A program made the translations under genes and the position numbers. Positions 17,742 through 26,823 of a stretch of 64,000 nt of DNA are shown here, piece after piece; position 1 is the first letter of the stretch; each line of letters opens with the position of its first letter. A model generated the notes under the pieces. The model was given only the letters and a program-made list of their open reading frames with translations. It searched no databases and was not told where the DNA came from. The DNA is taken from NCBI GenBank assembly GCA_937890595.1, contig CALADM010000023.1, forward strand, positions 8,909 through 72,908, in the 5' to 3' direction. The DNA comes from CAJMNU01 sp905214855. GTDB lineage: Bacteria; Bacillota; Clostridia; Lachnospirales; Lachnospiraceae.

Positions 17742-17770
17742 ATTATAACATAGAAATTGTGAAAATAGTA
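17742..17770 (-). promoter_or_regulatory. Extended -10 promoter of the minus-strand membrane protein
   Basis: On the minus strand TATAAT (17747-17742) preceded by TGT; the -35 region is poor. The leader is about 85 nt. Confidence 0.5.
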
Positions 17771-17800
17771 TGAAAAGTTCATAAATCTTTTTATGAAGGT

Positions 17801-17829
17801 TTGCATTTTCAAGTAAAATTCGTTATAAT
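17801..17829 (+). promoter_or_regulatory. Promoter of the yesL-like gene
   Basis: TTGCAT at 17801-17806, a 17-nt spacer and TATAAT at 17824-17829. Confidence 0.75.
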
Positions 17830-17914
17830 GGATAGAACGCAATTTGCTATGATGATAAGTGGTTTGAAGTTACAGTTGCGGAGAATGTTTTGGGAGAAAG
17901 CAGAGGAGAAAAAG

Positions 17915-18844
17915 ATGTCTGGATTATTTAACTTGGATAACCCTGTATGGAGGTTTATGGGGAAATTAGCTGACTTGATGATATTGCATTTACTATGGAT
18001 CATCTGCAGCATTCCGATTTTCACGATAGGAGCTTCCACTACAGCGGTTTATTATGTGACACTGAAATTGGTAAGAGACGAGGAAGGATATACAGTAAAA
18101 AGTTTCTTCAAGTCTTTTAAGGAGAATTTTAAACAGTCTACGATCATTTGGCTGATGATCCTTGTATTGGGGATCATTCTTGGAGTCGATCTGAGATTAT
18201 ACATTAATGCAATGGGATCTGGCGGTAATCTCCAGAGAATCATGGCAATCCTGTTTTTCAGTCTTGCCGTGCTGTTTATCATGACATTGATGTATGTATT
18301 TCCATTACAGGCAAAGTTTTATAATCCGATCAAGAGAACACTGATCAATGCATTTTTTATGTCAGTCCGTCATTTGCCATACACGATTTTGATGATCGTC
18401 ATCACAGTCCTGTTTTATGCATGTGTATTGCTGATTCCACAGATGTCTTTATTTTTGGTTGTGTTTGGTATTACTTTTCCGGCATTTTTGAATTCTTATT
18501 TTTATGCAAAGATTTTTGATAAATATATTCCAAAGGAAGAGACAGGATCAGAAACAGAAGAACTGTCCGAATTGTTTGCAGACGATCCTATGCCTGACAA
18601 TATGGCAGCAGGTCAGGAATACCTTGAAACAGCATCTCAGGAGTCTCAGATCATCACAGAGGAAGATATTGCCAGCCAGAAAGCACAGATGGCATGGAGA
18701 GGTACACCAGATGAGTACCAAAGTGATGAGACTGAGAGCGATAATGGAGAAAGCAGCGATCAGGAGAGTCAGGAAGAATGGAAAGAAGAATCATCTGAAG
18801 ACACTGTTTTACAGGATGAGGATGAGAATGCAAAGGATATTTAA
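17915..18844 (+). CDS. YesL-family (DUF624) membrane protein
   Basis: 309 residues. The start NLDNPVWRFMGKLADL and four to five membrane helices up to about residue 205 match the YesL family, often found near sugar ABC transporters and of unknown function. The last 100 residues are a very acidic, Ser/Glu/Gln-rich cytosolic tail, longer than usual. Start 17915 follows GAGGAG; the frame continues to 17801 but would run through the promoter. Confidence 0.8.
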   Translation: MSGLFNLDNPVWRFMGKLADLMILHLLWIICSIPIFTIGASTTAVYYVTLKLVRDEEGYTVKSFFKSFKENFKQSTIIWLMILVLGIILGVDLRLYINAMGSGGNLQRIMAILFFSLAVLFIMTLMYVFPLQAKFYNPIKRTLINAFFMSVRHLPYTILMIVITVLFYACVLLIPQMSLFLVVFGITFPAFLNSYFYAKIFDKYIPKEETGSETEELSELFADDPMPDNMAAGQEYLETASQESQIITEEDIASQKAQMAWRGTPDEYQSDETESDNGESSDQESQEEWKEESSEDTVLQDEDENAKDI

Positions 18845-18908
18845 AAGATAAAGATATCTAAAAGATAATGTTAAAAGGTAAAGATAATATTAAAAGATAA
18901 AGATAATG
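18841..18908 (+). repeat. Short degenerate tandem repeats after yesL
   Basis: Three copies of a 18-19 nt unit of the form TTAAAAGRTAAAGATA begin at 18841, 18871 and 18890, with a shorter partial copy at 18859-18870. The first copy contains the yesL stop codon. It is AT-rich and contains no gene. Confidence 0.6.
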
Positions 18909-18975
18909 AAAAAGCTATCGAAAAGATAATGCAATAGAAAACCATATAATAAGAGAGACATAAATGCAGCAGCTG

Positions 18976-19020
18976 AAAGTCTTCAACCCGCATCGTATTG
19001 GTGGATTGGAGACTTTTTTT
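18976..19020 (+). terminator. Rho-independent terminator
   Basis: AAAGTCTTCAA (18976-18986) pairs with TTGGAGACTTT, followed by a T-run to 19020. It ends the yesL transcript. Confidence 0.8.
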
Positions 19021-19055
19021 GATGATATCAGGTCTTGATTTGTGATTTTTGTGGA

Positions 19056-19083
19056 TTGATTTATTTTGCTTGATTAGTATAAT
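19056..19083 (+). promoter_or_regulatory. Probable promoter of ispE
   Basis: TTGATT at 19056-19061, a 16-nt spacer and TATAAT at 19078-19083. The leader of about 200 nt shows no recognised riboswitch. Confidence 0.6.
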
Positions 19084-19286
19084 AAAATTATTGTGTATAC
19101 AAAAAACATGGGGTGTACAAAGTTTGATCTGGTGAAAGAACTGACCTGATGAAGATGCTGGAAACAGGGGTGAGACAGATCAAACAGATAGAAGATATCA
19201 AATACTTATAGAAGGTAAGTTAATGGGCATATGTGGTATTAAACAGTATACAGTATAGAAGTTAAGGAATAAAATGGAGGGGTAAT

Positions 19287-20195
19287 ATGTCGATTTCGCA
19301 TTTAAAATTGAAAGCGTATGGAAAAATTAATTTAGGTTTGGATGTTGTCCGAAGACGGGAAGATGGATATCATGAGGTTCGTATGGTTATGCAGACGGTA
19401 GGCATTTATGATACGATCGACCTTGTCAGGATACCACAAAAGACAATCAAAGTGGAGACAAATCTTTATTATCTGCCAAATGATAGTAACAATCTGGTCT
19501 ATAAGGCAGCCAAACTCCTGATGGATGAGTTTGGCATTCAGGAAGGCGTTTCTATTAAATTGCAGAAATTTATACCAGTTGCAGCAGGGATGGCAGGGGG
19601 AAGCAGTGATGCTGCTGCTGTTTTATTTGGAGTCAATAAGATGTTCCGTCTGGGGCTTACCATGAGTCAGTTGATGGAGAGGGGAGTAAAGATCGGGGCA
19701 GATGTTCCATACTGCCTGATGAGAGGAACGGCTCTGGCAGAAGGAATAGGAGAAAAATTGACGAGACTTCCCTCTGTACCACAGTGTCAAGTCCTGATCG
19801 CCAAACCTCCAGTGAACGTATCTACAAAATATGTATATGAAAATCTCCATGCAAATGATTTAAGAGCAGAGGAACATCCAGATATTGATGGAATGGTAGA
19901 GGCGATCCGATCCAGTGATCTGCATGGTATTGTAAAACGATTTGGCAATGTATTGGAACGGGTGACATTAAAGGAGTATCCAGTAATTGGGGAGATAAAA
20001 GACAAGATGAAGAAATTGGGGGCAGTGGGGACTTTGATGAGTGGCAGCGGTCCTACTGTATTTGGCTTGTTTGAAAATCCACAGTTGGCAGCAAATGCAT
20101 ATGAGGAACTGCGCTATGGAGAGGCTTCTAAGCTGACAAAACAGGTGTATTTGACCAACTTTTTCCAAGTGAAAGATGAAAAATATATTGTATGA
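19287..20195 (+). CDS. ispE: 4-diphosphocytidyl-2-C-methyl-D-erythritol kinase
   Basis: 302 residues, GHMP kinase of the MEP isoprenoid pathway; it phosphorylates CDP-methylerythritol. KAYGKINLGLDV (residues 9-20) and the ATP loop PVAAGMAGGSSDAA (about 96-109) are diagnostic, and the C-terminal SGSGPTVFGLF motif is intact. The pathway supplies undecaprenyl phosphate, the lipid used by the glycan genes around it. ATG 19287 follows GGAGGGG. A GntR gene lies downstream with no terminator between. Confidence 0.95.
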   Translation: MSISHLKLKAYGKINLGLDVVRRREDGYHEVRMVMQTVGIYDTIDLVRIPQKTIKVETNLYYLPNDSNNLVYKAAKLLMDEFGIQEGVSIKLQKFIPVAAGMAGGSSDAAAVLFGVNKMFRLGLTMSQLMERGVKIGADVPYCLMRGTALAEGIGEKLTRLPSVPQCQVLIAKPPVNVSTKYVYENLHANDLRAEEHPDIDGMVEAIRSSDLHGIVKRFGNVLERVTLKEYPVIGEIKDKMKKLGAVGTLMSGSGPTVFGLFENPQLAANAYEELRYGEASKLTKQVYLTNFFQVKDEKYIV

Positions 20196-20295
20196 TAAAA
20201 GTCTGACAGCGGAAATGGAACAAACGGTGTCAATGTGACAGGGTTCTGCAAAGGTGATCTATCATTCAGAAGAGAAAAATAGGAGGTAATTGAAA

Positions 20296-20970
20296 ATGGA
20301 TTGTAATTTAAAAGTAAATATGAATGAATATCTTCCGCTGAGAGATGTCGTATTCAATACGTTAAGACAGGCAATTTTGAGAGGAGAATTAAAACCAGGG
20401 GAGAGACTGATGGAGATCCAGCTGGCAGAGCGTCTTGGGGTAAGCCGTACACCAATCCGTGAGGCGATACGCAAACTGGAACTGGAAGGTCTGGTTTTGA
20501 TGATCCCAAGAAGGGGAGCGGAAGTGGCAAAAATCTCAGAAAAAAATCTGAGAGATGTATTAGAAGTACGTCGGTGTCTGGAGGAACTTGCCGTAGAGCT
20601 TGCATGTCAGAGGATGGATGATGAGGCATTAGAGCGTTTGGCACTGGCGCATAAGAAATTTATGGAAGTGGTCAAGGGGACGGATATGATGCAGATGGCA
20701 GAGTGTGATGAGGCATATCATGATGTGATTTATGAAGCAACCGGCAATCAGCGTCTGATCCAGCTTCTAAACAATATCCGTGAACAGATGTACCGTTATC
20801 GTCTGGAATATATCAAGGATGCAGGAAAACGTCAGATATTGGTGCATGAGCATGAAAGGATCCTTGCGGCACTTCAGCAGCACCATGTAAAAGAGGCAAA
20901 GGATGCGATGCGTGAACATATTGAAAATCAGGAGATCACCGTTTCACAGAAGATAAAAGAGATGGTATAA
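20296..20970 (+). CDS. GntR-family (FadR/FCD type) transcriptional regulator
   Basis: 224 residues. An N-terminal winged helix-turn-helix (LAERLGVSRTPIREAIRKLE, about residues 37-56) is joined to an all-helical FCD ligand-binding domain (about 85-220) with His residues placed for metal or carboxylate binding. The ligand and targets are unknown. AGGAGG precedes ATG 20296; a TTG at 20290 is too close to that site. It follows ispE by 100 nt and is probably cotranscribed. Confidence 0.9.
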   Translation: MDCNLKVNMNEYLPLRDVVFNTLRQAILRGELKPGERLMEIQLAERLGVSRTPIREAIRKLELEGLVLMIPRRGAEVAKISEKNLRDVLEVRRCLEELAVELACQRMDDEALERLALAHKKFMEVVKGTDMMQMAECDEAYHDVIYEATGNQRLIQLLNNIREQMYRYRLEYIKDAGKRQILVHEHERILAALQQHHVKEAKDAMREHIENQEITVSQKIKEMV

Positions 20971-20998
20971 AGAGATGGCATAAGGTATCGTGGAAACA

Positions 20999-21027
20999 TT
21001 GAGTTTGCAGCATAAAAATGCTATACT
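20999..21027 (+). promoter_or_regulatory. Extended -10 promoter of the ligase-PGT pair
   Basis: TTGAGT at 20999-21004, a 17-nt spacer and TATACT at 21022-21027 preceded by TGC. The bases before the -10 are the same as in the heptose-operon promoter at 162-190. Confidence 0.7.
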
Positions 21028-21117
21028 AGCAACGTTAGTGCCCTGTAATAAGAAGAAAATATAAATATGTATCATGTTTGATACATGGGTATCCGTTTTT
21101 TGGAAACAGAAAGGTAA

Positions 21118-22785
21118 ATGGTGAAGTGTATGGCAGATCAAACTCCCAGAAGATTGGGACAGGTCACAAAGGGATCTTCTTCCAAAGGCAAAGATGGGCT
21201 TTTGGCAAAGGATACGGCAAAACAGTGGGTGACTGGAATCTTTGCATTTTTGGTACTCTGTATATTCCCTTTGGTGTACCATGATTATTATTTTGATATG
21301 ATCGAGACGAAGTATAAGACATTTTGTGTCTGTGTTGGAATCTTGGCAGTTGGTGTTTTTCTGGTTATACCAGTGCTGTGGTATCAATGGTACTCTAAAC
21401 TGACAAATGAGAGAAAGGCAGAAGAAAAGAAACGCTTTACATTGGCAGCGATCTGGAAGAGCCTGAGTATTCCGGACAAGGCGATCCTTGCATTTTGGCT
21501 GGTGGAATTGATCTCTACACTGACCAGTGCGTATCCGTTTGAGTCTTTCTGGGGTAATGAGGGACGCTTTAGCGGTCTATTTTTGAATACATTATATGTC
21601 TTTGTATATTTTGCGATAAGCCGTTTGATGACATTTAAACATTGGTATCTGGATGCTTTTTTAGGATTTTCCATGTTAGTGTGCCTTCTTGGCATTACAG
21701 ACTATTTTAAGATGGATCTGCTCCATTTCAGAGACAGGATGAGCGAAGAGCAGCTCCAAATGTTTGTTTCTACTCTGGGAAACATCAATACGTATACAGC
21801 ATTTGTTGCAATGGTCAGCGCTGTGGCTTCTGTCTTATTTGCAGATGCAAGGGAAATGGGAAGAAAGATATTTTATTTTGTATGTATGATCATTTCCTTC
21901 TTTGCTTTGATCATGGGATTGAGTGATAATGCATATCTGGCACTTGCAGCATTATTTGGTTTCCTGCCTTTGTATTTGTTTAAAAAGCGTTCTGGAATCC
22001 GTTCCTATCTGATGATCGTATTTTCATTTTTGAGTGTCGTTCAATGTATCGGATGGATTAACGCAGCATTTGGCGATCGGGTATTTGGAATGGACAGTGT
22101 GTTTAATGTGCTGATCCATTTTAAGGGGCTTCTCCCTCTGCTCCTTTTGGGATGGGCAGGTATTGCGGTATGGTATTATCTGGATAAGAAGAGCAAGATA
22201 GGGAAAGAAGATACAGTCGGTATGCTTCCAAGATATCTTTGGATTGGTGTATCAGTGCTGGCGGCAGCAGTGGTTTTCGTCGTTTTGTATGATTGTAATG
22301 TGGCAGGAAATCAGGAAAAATATGGACAATTTGCGAATTATCTGATTTTTAATGATGACTGGGGAACGCACAGAGGATATATCTGGCGGATTGCTTTGGA
22401 AAACTTTAATGAGTTTTCTATCTGGCATAAGATTGTAGGTCATGGACCAGATACGTTTGGTATTGTAACTTATATGAATAATTATGAAGATATGTTGATG
22501 CGTTATGGTGAAATCTTTGATAATGCTCATAACGAATATCTGAATTTCCTGATCACAACAGGAGTTGCCGGATTAGTGTCCTATGTGACATTTCTTGTTT
22601 CTCTGATCATCAGAGGATTTAAACGTATCAGTAAGAATCCGGCAGTAGCAGCTATGCTTTTTGCTGTTATATGTTATAGTGCTCAGGCTTTTGTTAATTT
22701 GAATCTTCCAATCGCAACTCCGATCATGTGGATGTTTTTGATGATGACGATGGCGGCTGTGAGACCACAAGAGCAGGGAGAATAA
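21118..22785 (+). CDS. O-antigen ligase/polymerase-like membrane protein (Wzy_C type)
   Basis: 555 residues with about twelve membrane segments. A large external loop (about residues 395-460) contains RGYIWRIALENF and ending HNEYLNFLITTGVAG, the pattern of O-antigen ligase-like proteins where the conserved Arg and His lie. In a Gram-positive cell such proteins polymerise or transfer lipid-linked glycans; which one is not decidable. Start 21118 has AAAGG five bases upstream; ATG 21130 is an alternative. It is cotranscribed with the sugar-phosphate transferase 9 nt downstream. Confidence 0.85.
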   Translation: MVKCMADQTPRRLGQVTKGSSSKGKDGLLAKDTAKQWVTGIFAFLVLCIFPLVYHDYYFDMIETKYKTFCVCVGILAVGVFLVIPVLWYQWYSKLTNERKAEEKKRFTLAAIWKSLSIPDKAILAFWLVELISTLTSAYPFESFWGNEGRFSGLFLNTLYVFVYFAISRLMTFKHWYLDAFLGFSMLVCLLGITDYFKMDLLHFRDRMSEEQLQMFVSTLGNINTYTAFVAMVSAVASVLFADAREMGRKIFYFVCMIISFFALIMGLSDNAYLALAALFGFLPLYLFKKRSGIRSYLMIVFSFLSVVQCIGWINAAFGDRVFGMDSVFNVLIHFKGLLPLLLLGWAGIAVWYYLDKKSKIGKEDTVGMLPRYLWIGVSVLAAAVVFVVLYDCNVAGNQEKYGQFANYLIFNDDWGTHRGYIWRIALENFNEFSIWHKIVGHGPDTFGIVTYMNNYEDMLMRYGEIFDNAHNEYLNFLITTGVAGLVSYVTFLVSLIIRGFKRISKNPAVAAMLFAVICYSAQAFVNLNLPIATPIMWMFLMMTMAAVRPQEQGE

Positions 22786-22794
22786 AATAGAGTT

Positions 22795-24177
22795 ATGAAA
22801 CATTATGAACAATATAAAAGAATGATCAAGTTTTTCTCCGCTTCTATTATTGTATTGCTTGAGGTTGGGATTTATTGGATTGTGTGGACAAAACATTATA
22901 ATACAATTCTTGAATTTCCATTTTTCAGGCGTGGAAACTGGCTTATGGTCTGTTTGTATGGAATCCTTTTGCTGTTTTTCCTTACCATGTATGGGGGATT
23001 TAAAGTTGGTGTTCTAAAAAAGGGAAATGTCATTTATTCTCAGATTTTATCCTGTGTTCTGGTAAACGGAATCACATACTTGCAGATCGCACTTTTGGAT
23101 AAGCGTTTTCATTCCCTGACAGCCATTGTAGTAATGACATTGGTGGATATTATCTGTATTGTTTTGTGGGCATTTTCTTTTAGCTGGATTTATACACGCC
23201 TCTTCCCGCCGAGGAGATTACTTTTGATCTATGGTGACAGACCTGCGTTTCATTTGATGGAAAAGATCAATTCAAGAGAAGATAAGTATGTCATAAGTGG
23301 GGCATTGAACGTCGAGATAGGAATGGATGCGATCCGTATGGCGATCAAGAACTATGAGGGGGTAATCATAGGTGATGTTCCAGCTCATGAACGAAATGCC
23401 TTGATGAAGTATTGTTTTGCGATAGGAGTCCGTACTTATACTGTTCCTAAGATCTCAGATATTCTTTTAAGATCTTCAGAAGAGTTGAATATTTTTGATT
23501 CTCCTCTGTATCTTTCCAGAAATGAGGGAGTTCATTTTGAACAGCGTGTGGCGAAACGTCTTATGGATCTGGTATGTTCCGGAATTGGTTTGATTTTGAC
23601 ATTGCCATTTTTCATTATCATTGCAATCAGCATTAAACTGACGGATGGAGGTCCTGTCTTTTATAAACAGACAAGATTGACAAAATGGGGACATCCATTT
23701 GAAATCTATAAGTTCAGGACAATGGTTCAGGATGCGGAGAAAATGGGAGCACAGTTAGCTTCCGAACATGATCCAAGGATTTTGCCTATTGGAAGACTTT
23801 TGCGTGCAACCAGACTGGATGAACTGCCACAGCTGATCAATGTTCTCAAAGGAGAGATGTCTATGGTAGGACCAAGACCAGAGAGACCAGAGCTGGCAGC
23901 TGAGATTGAGAAGGAGATTCCAGAATTTTCTTATCGTTTGAAAGTAAAAGCAGGACTTACAGGATATGCTCAGATTTATGGCAAGTACAATACAACTTCT
24001 TATGATAAATTGAAGTTGGATCTGACTTATATTCAGAATTATTCCATGTGGCTGGATCTGAAATTGATGATCTTGACACCTAAGATTATGTTTATGAAAG
24101 AGAGTACAGAGGGTGTAAAGAAAGATGGCGGTCAGGAAGAGGGAATCCGTCAGGCAGCAGTTTCAGAGGAGCGGTAG
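22795..24177 (+). CDS. Polyprenyl-phosphate sugar-1-phosphate transferase (initiating PGT, WbaP/WcaJ class)
   Basis: 460 residues. Four N-terminal membrane helices and a nucleotide-binding-like middle domain lead to the bacterial sugar-transferase domain (about 245-445): the re-entrant helix region, GGPVFYKQTR, YKFRTM, RLDELPQL and GPRPERPEL are all present. It starts a lipid-linked glycan by moving a sugar phosphate to undecaprenyl phosphate. The C-terminus has a short charged tail. A second enzyme of this class is encoded at 49768. The AT-rich cassette starts right after it. Confidence 0.93.
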   Translation: MKHYEQYKRMIKFFSASIIVLLEVGIYWIVWTKHYNTILEFPFFRRGNWLMVCLYGILLLFFLTMYGGFKVGVLKKGNVIYSQILSCVLVNGITYLQIALLDKRFHSLTAIVVMTLVDIICIVLWAFSFSWIYTRLFPPRRLLLIYGDRPAFHLMEKINSREDKYVISGALNVEIGMDAIRMAIKNYEGVIIGDVPAHERNALMKYCFAIGVRTYTVPKISDILLRSSEELNIFDSPLYLSRNEGVHFEQRVAKRLMDLVCSGIGLILTLPFFIIIAISIKLTDGGPVFYKQTRLTKWGHPFEIYKFRTMVQDAEKMGAQLASEHDPRILPIGRLLRATRLDELPQLINVLKGEMSMVGPRPERPELAAEIEKEIPEFSYRLKVKAGLTGYAQIYGKYNTTSYDKLKLDLTYIQNYSMWLDLKLMILTPKIMFMKESTEGVKKDGGQEEGIRQAAVSEER

Positions 24178-24656
24178 GAAAAGTTAAATATATCAGAAAA
24201 AATTGAATAGAAATTGAAAAAAGCTACCATATTGAATGGCTGATATATCCTTAAAGTTTAACTTTTGAGGTTGCAGTTTATATTACTAAATATGGCAGTT
24301 TTTTTATAATAGCCTCTTTTCTGTGGTTTCTATAGTATGCTGACACAAATTGTATTTATATCTAACTAAGAAATAGTATGTAATCTGGGTTAAAATACCA
24401 AGTTTTATGAGAATAAAAAAATATTTGCTTGAAACTGATTCCATTACTCAATATATGAATTGTTGAAGGTTATGTTTGTCAATTGTTGTTTGATTGTAAG
24501 AATGATAATATGCGGAAAAACTATTAATACTTGCAAAATCAAGATATTAAAAATTGTAAATGTTAAAGAATTCTAATATATCCATAAAGGTGTTATACTA
24601 ACTTAGAATTGGTGGATATAAATGGATTGTCAGAATTATTAAGGGGGATAATATAA
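24178..24656. other. AT-rich intergenic region at the left edge of the cassette
   Basis: No gene. An inverted repeat of 9 bp (24188-24196 with 24240-24248) encloses a 43-nt loop, and a second pairing (CCATATT with AATATGG) precedes a T-run near 24300 and may be a weak terminator. The 3' part carries a promoter listed separately. Base composition drops clearly here compared with the genes to the left. Confidence 0.5.
24571..24599 (+). promoter_or_regulatory. Extended -10 promoter of the first cassette gene
   Basis: TATACT at 24594-24599 preceded by TGT; the -35 (TTCTAA at 24571-24576) is weak. The 23 nt from 24584 are almost repeated before the next glycosyltransferase at 25708-25730. Confidence 0.6.
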
Positions 24657-25511
24657 ATGCGGTTTGAAAAGAAAAACAGCATAAAAGATGAGATTTATTG
24701 GTATGATTTTTGTGATAAGTCTAAATGTGATTTCCAGAATATAGAAGATTGTAAACCAATGATTAGTATTGTTATTCCAGTTTTTAACCAAGAATCTTAT
24801 CTTTCACAAACAATTAAGACATTGCAACAGCAGACATATTCTAATTGGGAGGCAATTTGTGTAGATGATGCATCTACTGATAAAAGTTTGGAAATATTAC
24901 GATCAATAAATGATTCACGTATAAAAGTAATACAATTATCAAAAAATGTAGGAGTTGCTGAATGTAGAAATAAAGGAACTTGTGTAGCGGTTGGGAAATA
25001 TATAGCATTTTTGGATGCAGATGATTTATGGAAGCCAGAAAAGTTAGAACATCAGCTAGAATTTATGCAGAAAAATGGATATGCATTTTCTTTTACTGAT
25101 TATGAATTTGCAGATTATTTTGGCAATGGCACTGGAAAAAAAACTTCAATTCCACAAGAAATGACATATCAAAGAGCATTGGGGAATACAACAATTTTTA
25201 CTTCTACTGTGATGTTTGATAGATCACAAATTCCACGAGAATTATTATTGATGCCTAAGATTGAAAGTGAAGATACTGCAACATGGTGGAGAATATTAAA
25301 AGCTGGATTTGTAGCTTATGGTTTACAAGAAAATTTGACCTATTATAGAAGACCTGCAAGAAAACATGGTGTGTCTACTATGTCCTCTAATAAGGTGAAA
25401 GCACTGAAGCGTATATGGAGATTATATCGTAATCAAGAACAGTTATCTTTTGTATTAAGTTGTTGGTATTTTTCTCAGTATGCAGTACATGCTGTAATGA
25501 GAAGAATATAG
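24657..25511 (+). CDS. GT2 glycosyltransferase
   Basis: 284 residues with one GT-A domain starting near residue 37 (ISIVIPVFNQ). VDDASTD (about 81-87) and the metal-binding LDADDLW (about 120-126) are present. There are no membrane helices. Donor and acceptor cannot be read. Its own promoter and a GGGGG ribosome site precede ATG 24657. A 250-nt gap with a second promoter follows. Codon use is AT-rich. Confidence 0.9.
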   Translation: MRFEKKNSIKDEIYWYDFCDKSKCDFQNIEDCKPMISIVIPVFNQESYLSQTIKTLQQQTYSNWEAICVDDASTDKSLEILRSINDSRIKVIQLSKNVGVAECRNKGTCVAVGKYIAFLDADDLWKPEKLEHQLEFMQKNGYAFSFTDYEFADYFGNGTGKKTSIPQEMTYQRALGNTTIFTSTVMFDRSQIPRELLLMPKIESEDTATWWRILKAGFVAYGLQENLTYYRRPARKHGVSTMSSNKVKALKRIWRLYRNQEQLSFVLSCWYFSQYAVHAVMRRI

Positions 25512-25694
25512 AAGATATCGCTTGAAAAATTGTCATGTGATAGTTTACTTTGTTGTATAGTAGTATGAATAACACAACTATAAAGCATTTTGATTTGAAA
25601 GTTATAGTGGTGTTCTTTATTGTTTATTATTGAACTGTTGAAATATATAATGCTAAAGAAGGTAAAAATAAGGAAAATGTAATATGTTTTCAAG

Positions 25695-25723
25695 TTGTCT
25701 TTACTTTATAAAGGTGCTATACT
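25695..25723 (+). promoter_or_regulatory. Promoter before the second cassette glycosyltransferase
   Basis: TTGTCT at 25695-25700, a 17-nt spacer and TATACT at 25718-25723 preceded by TGC. The segment 25708-25730 is a near copy of 24584-24606. Confidence 0.65.
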
Positions 25724-25759
25724 ACTTTAGGGTTAATAGAGGAAGAAGAGGAGTGTTTT

Positions 25760-26794
25760 ATGTTACATTACCCGATTTTAAGTATTATTCTTCCAGTTTA
25801 TAATGGAGAAGCATTTATAAAACGTACTATTCAAAGTGTGATAGATCAAGAATTGCAGGATTGGGAATTGATAATTATAAATGATGGTTCTAAAGATCAG
25901 TCAGAAACCATTATTTCGGACTTTTGTACTTTTGATACGAGAATTATAACAATCTCACAAGAAAACAAGGGACTTAGTGCTGCTCGAAATGTTGGTTATC
26001 ATAAAGCAACTGGAAAATATATTGTGTTTTTGGATGCTGATGATTATGTTGAACCTAATTATTACAAAAAATTAGTAGTCAGCACCGAAAGATATGGTGC
26101 TGATTTTGTTATATCCAGTTATATTCGTGATTTTGTTCAATCTGATGCTCAAATAAAGTCTAAGCTAGTATGTTTTAAAGAGCAATTTTTAGAAAAATAT
26201 AATCAGATACAACAATGTTGTAGTAAAATATATTTTTACAATGTATATATTCATGTTTGGAATAAGATTTATCGACATGATTTTCTATTAAAACATGGAA
26301 TAGTGTTTGATGAGACAAAACGTTATGCGGAGGATGTTCCATATAATATTGCAGTTTTAGAGAAAGCAAAAAATATTTTGTTTGTAGACGTTCCGGGATA
26401 TCATTATGTATGTCATAAAGCTGAACGTTTAACTGGAAAATGGAATAAATCGTTGCTTATAGATAATTGTAAAGTATATCAGAAAATTGTAGCATATGAG
26501 CAAGATTATTTGGGTATGAAACAGTCAGAAGTTGCTGCTGGGATGTATTTAAGAAGTTGTTTTTTGACTGTCGAAAAAATGATAAATATGAAAATGTCAT
26601 ATAAAGATATTAAAGAAAACATAAAACAACTATTCAATATGCCAGTATTGAGTGAAGTGCTTAGAATTAGTTACAAAAAATGTAAATCGAAAGAGTTTTT
26701 GATATACAAATGTATTTTAAAATTAAAAATACCATTTTTATTTTATATATCAGTGGTATTACGTAGAGCTTTAAAATATATGATAGGACGGTAA
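25760..26794 (+). CDS. GT2 glycosyltransferase
   Basis: 344 residues. The GT-A domain starts at LSIILPVYNG (residues 6-15), with INDGSKD near 41-47, LSAARNVG near 72-79 and the DADDY metal site near 93-97. The C-terminal 130 residues are helical and basic with a hydrophobic stretch near 310-330. AGAGGAG precedes ATG 25760. It begins the run of closely spaced genes that carries on to the diacylglycerol kinase. Confidence 0.9.
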   Translation: MLHYPILSIILPVYNGEAFIKRTIQSVIDQELQDWELIIINDGSKDQSETIISDFCTFDTRIITISQENKGLSAARNVGYHKATGKYIVFLDADDYVEPNYYKKLVVSTERYGADFVISSYIRDFVQSDAQIKSKLVCFKEQFLEKYNQIQQCCSKIYFYNVYIHVWNKIYRHDFLLKHGIVFDETKRYAEDVPYNIAVLEKAKNILFVDVPGYHYVCHKAERLTGKWNKSLLIDNCKVYQKIVAYEQDYLGMKQSEVAAGMYLRSCFLTVEKMINMKMSYKDIKENIKQLFNMPVLSEVLRISYKKCKSKEFLIYKCILKLKIPFLFYISVVLRRALKYMIGR

Positions 26795-26823
26795 AATCAA
26801 GACGATTTTATAGGGATACAGAT

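Noticed and set aside
18841..18960. Possible replication or attachment-site iterons after yesL
   Set aside because: The repeats are short, AT-only and degenerate, there is no replication gene or integrase nearby, and they start at a stop codon.
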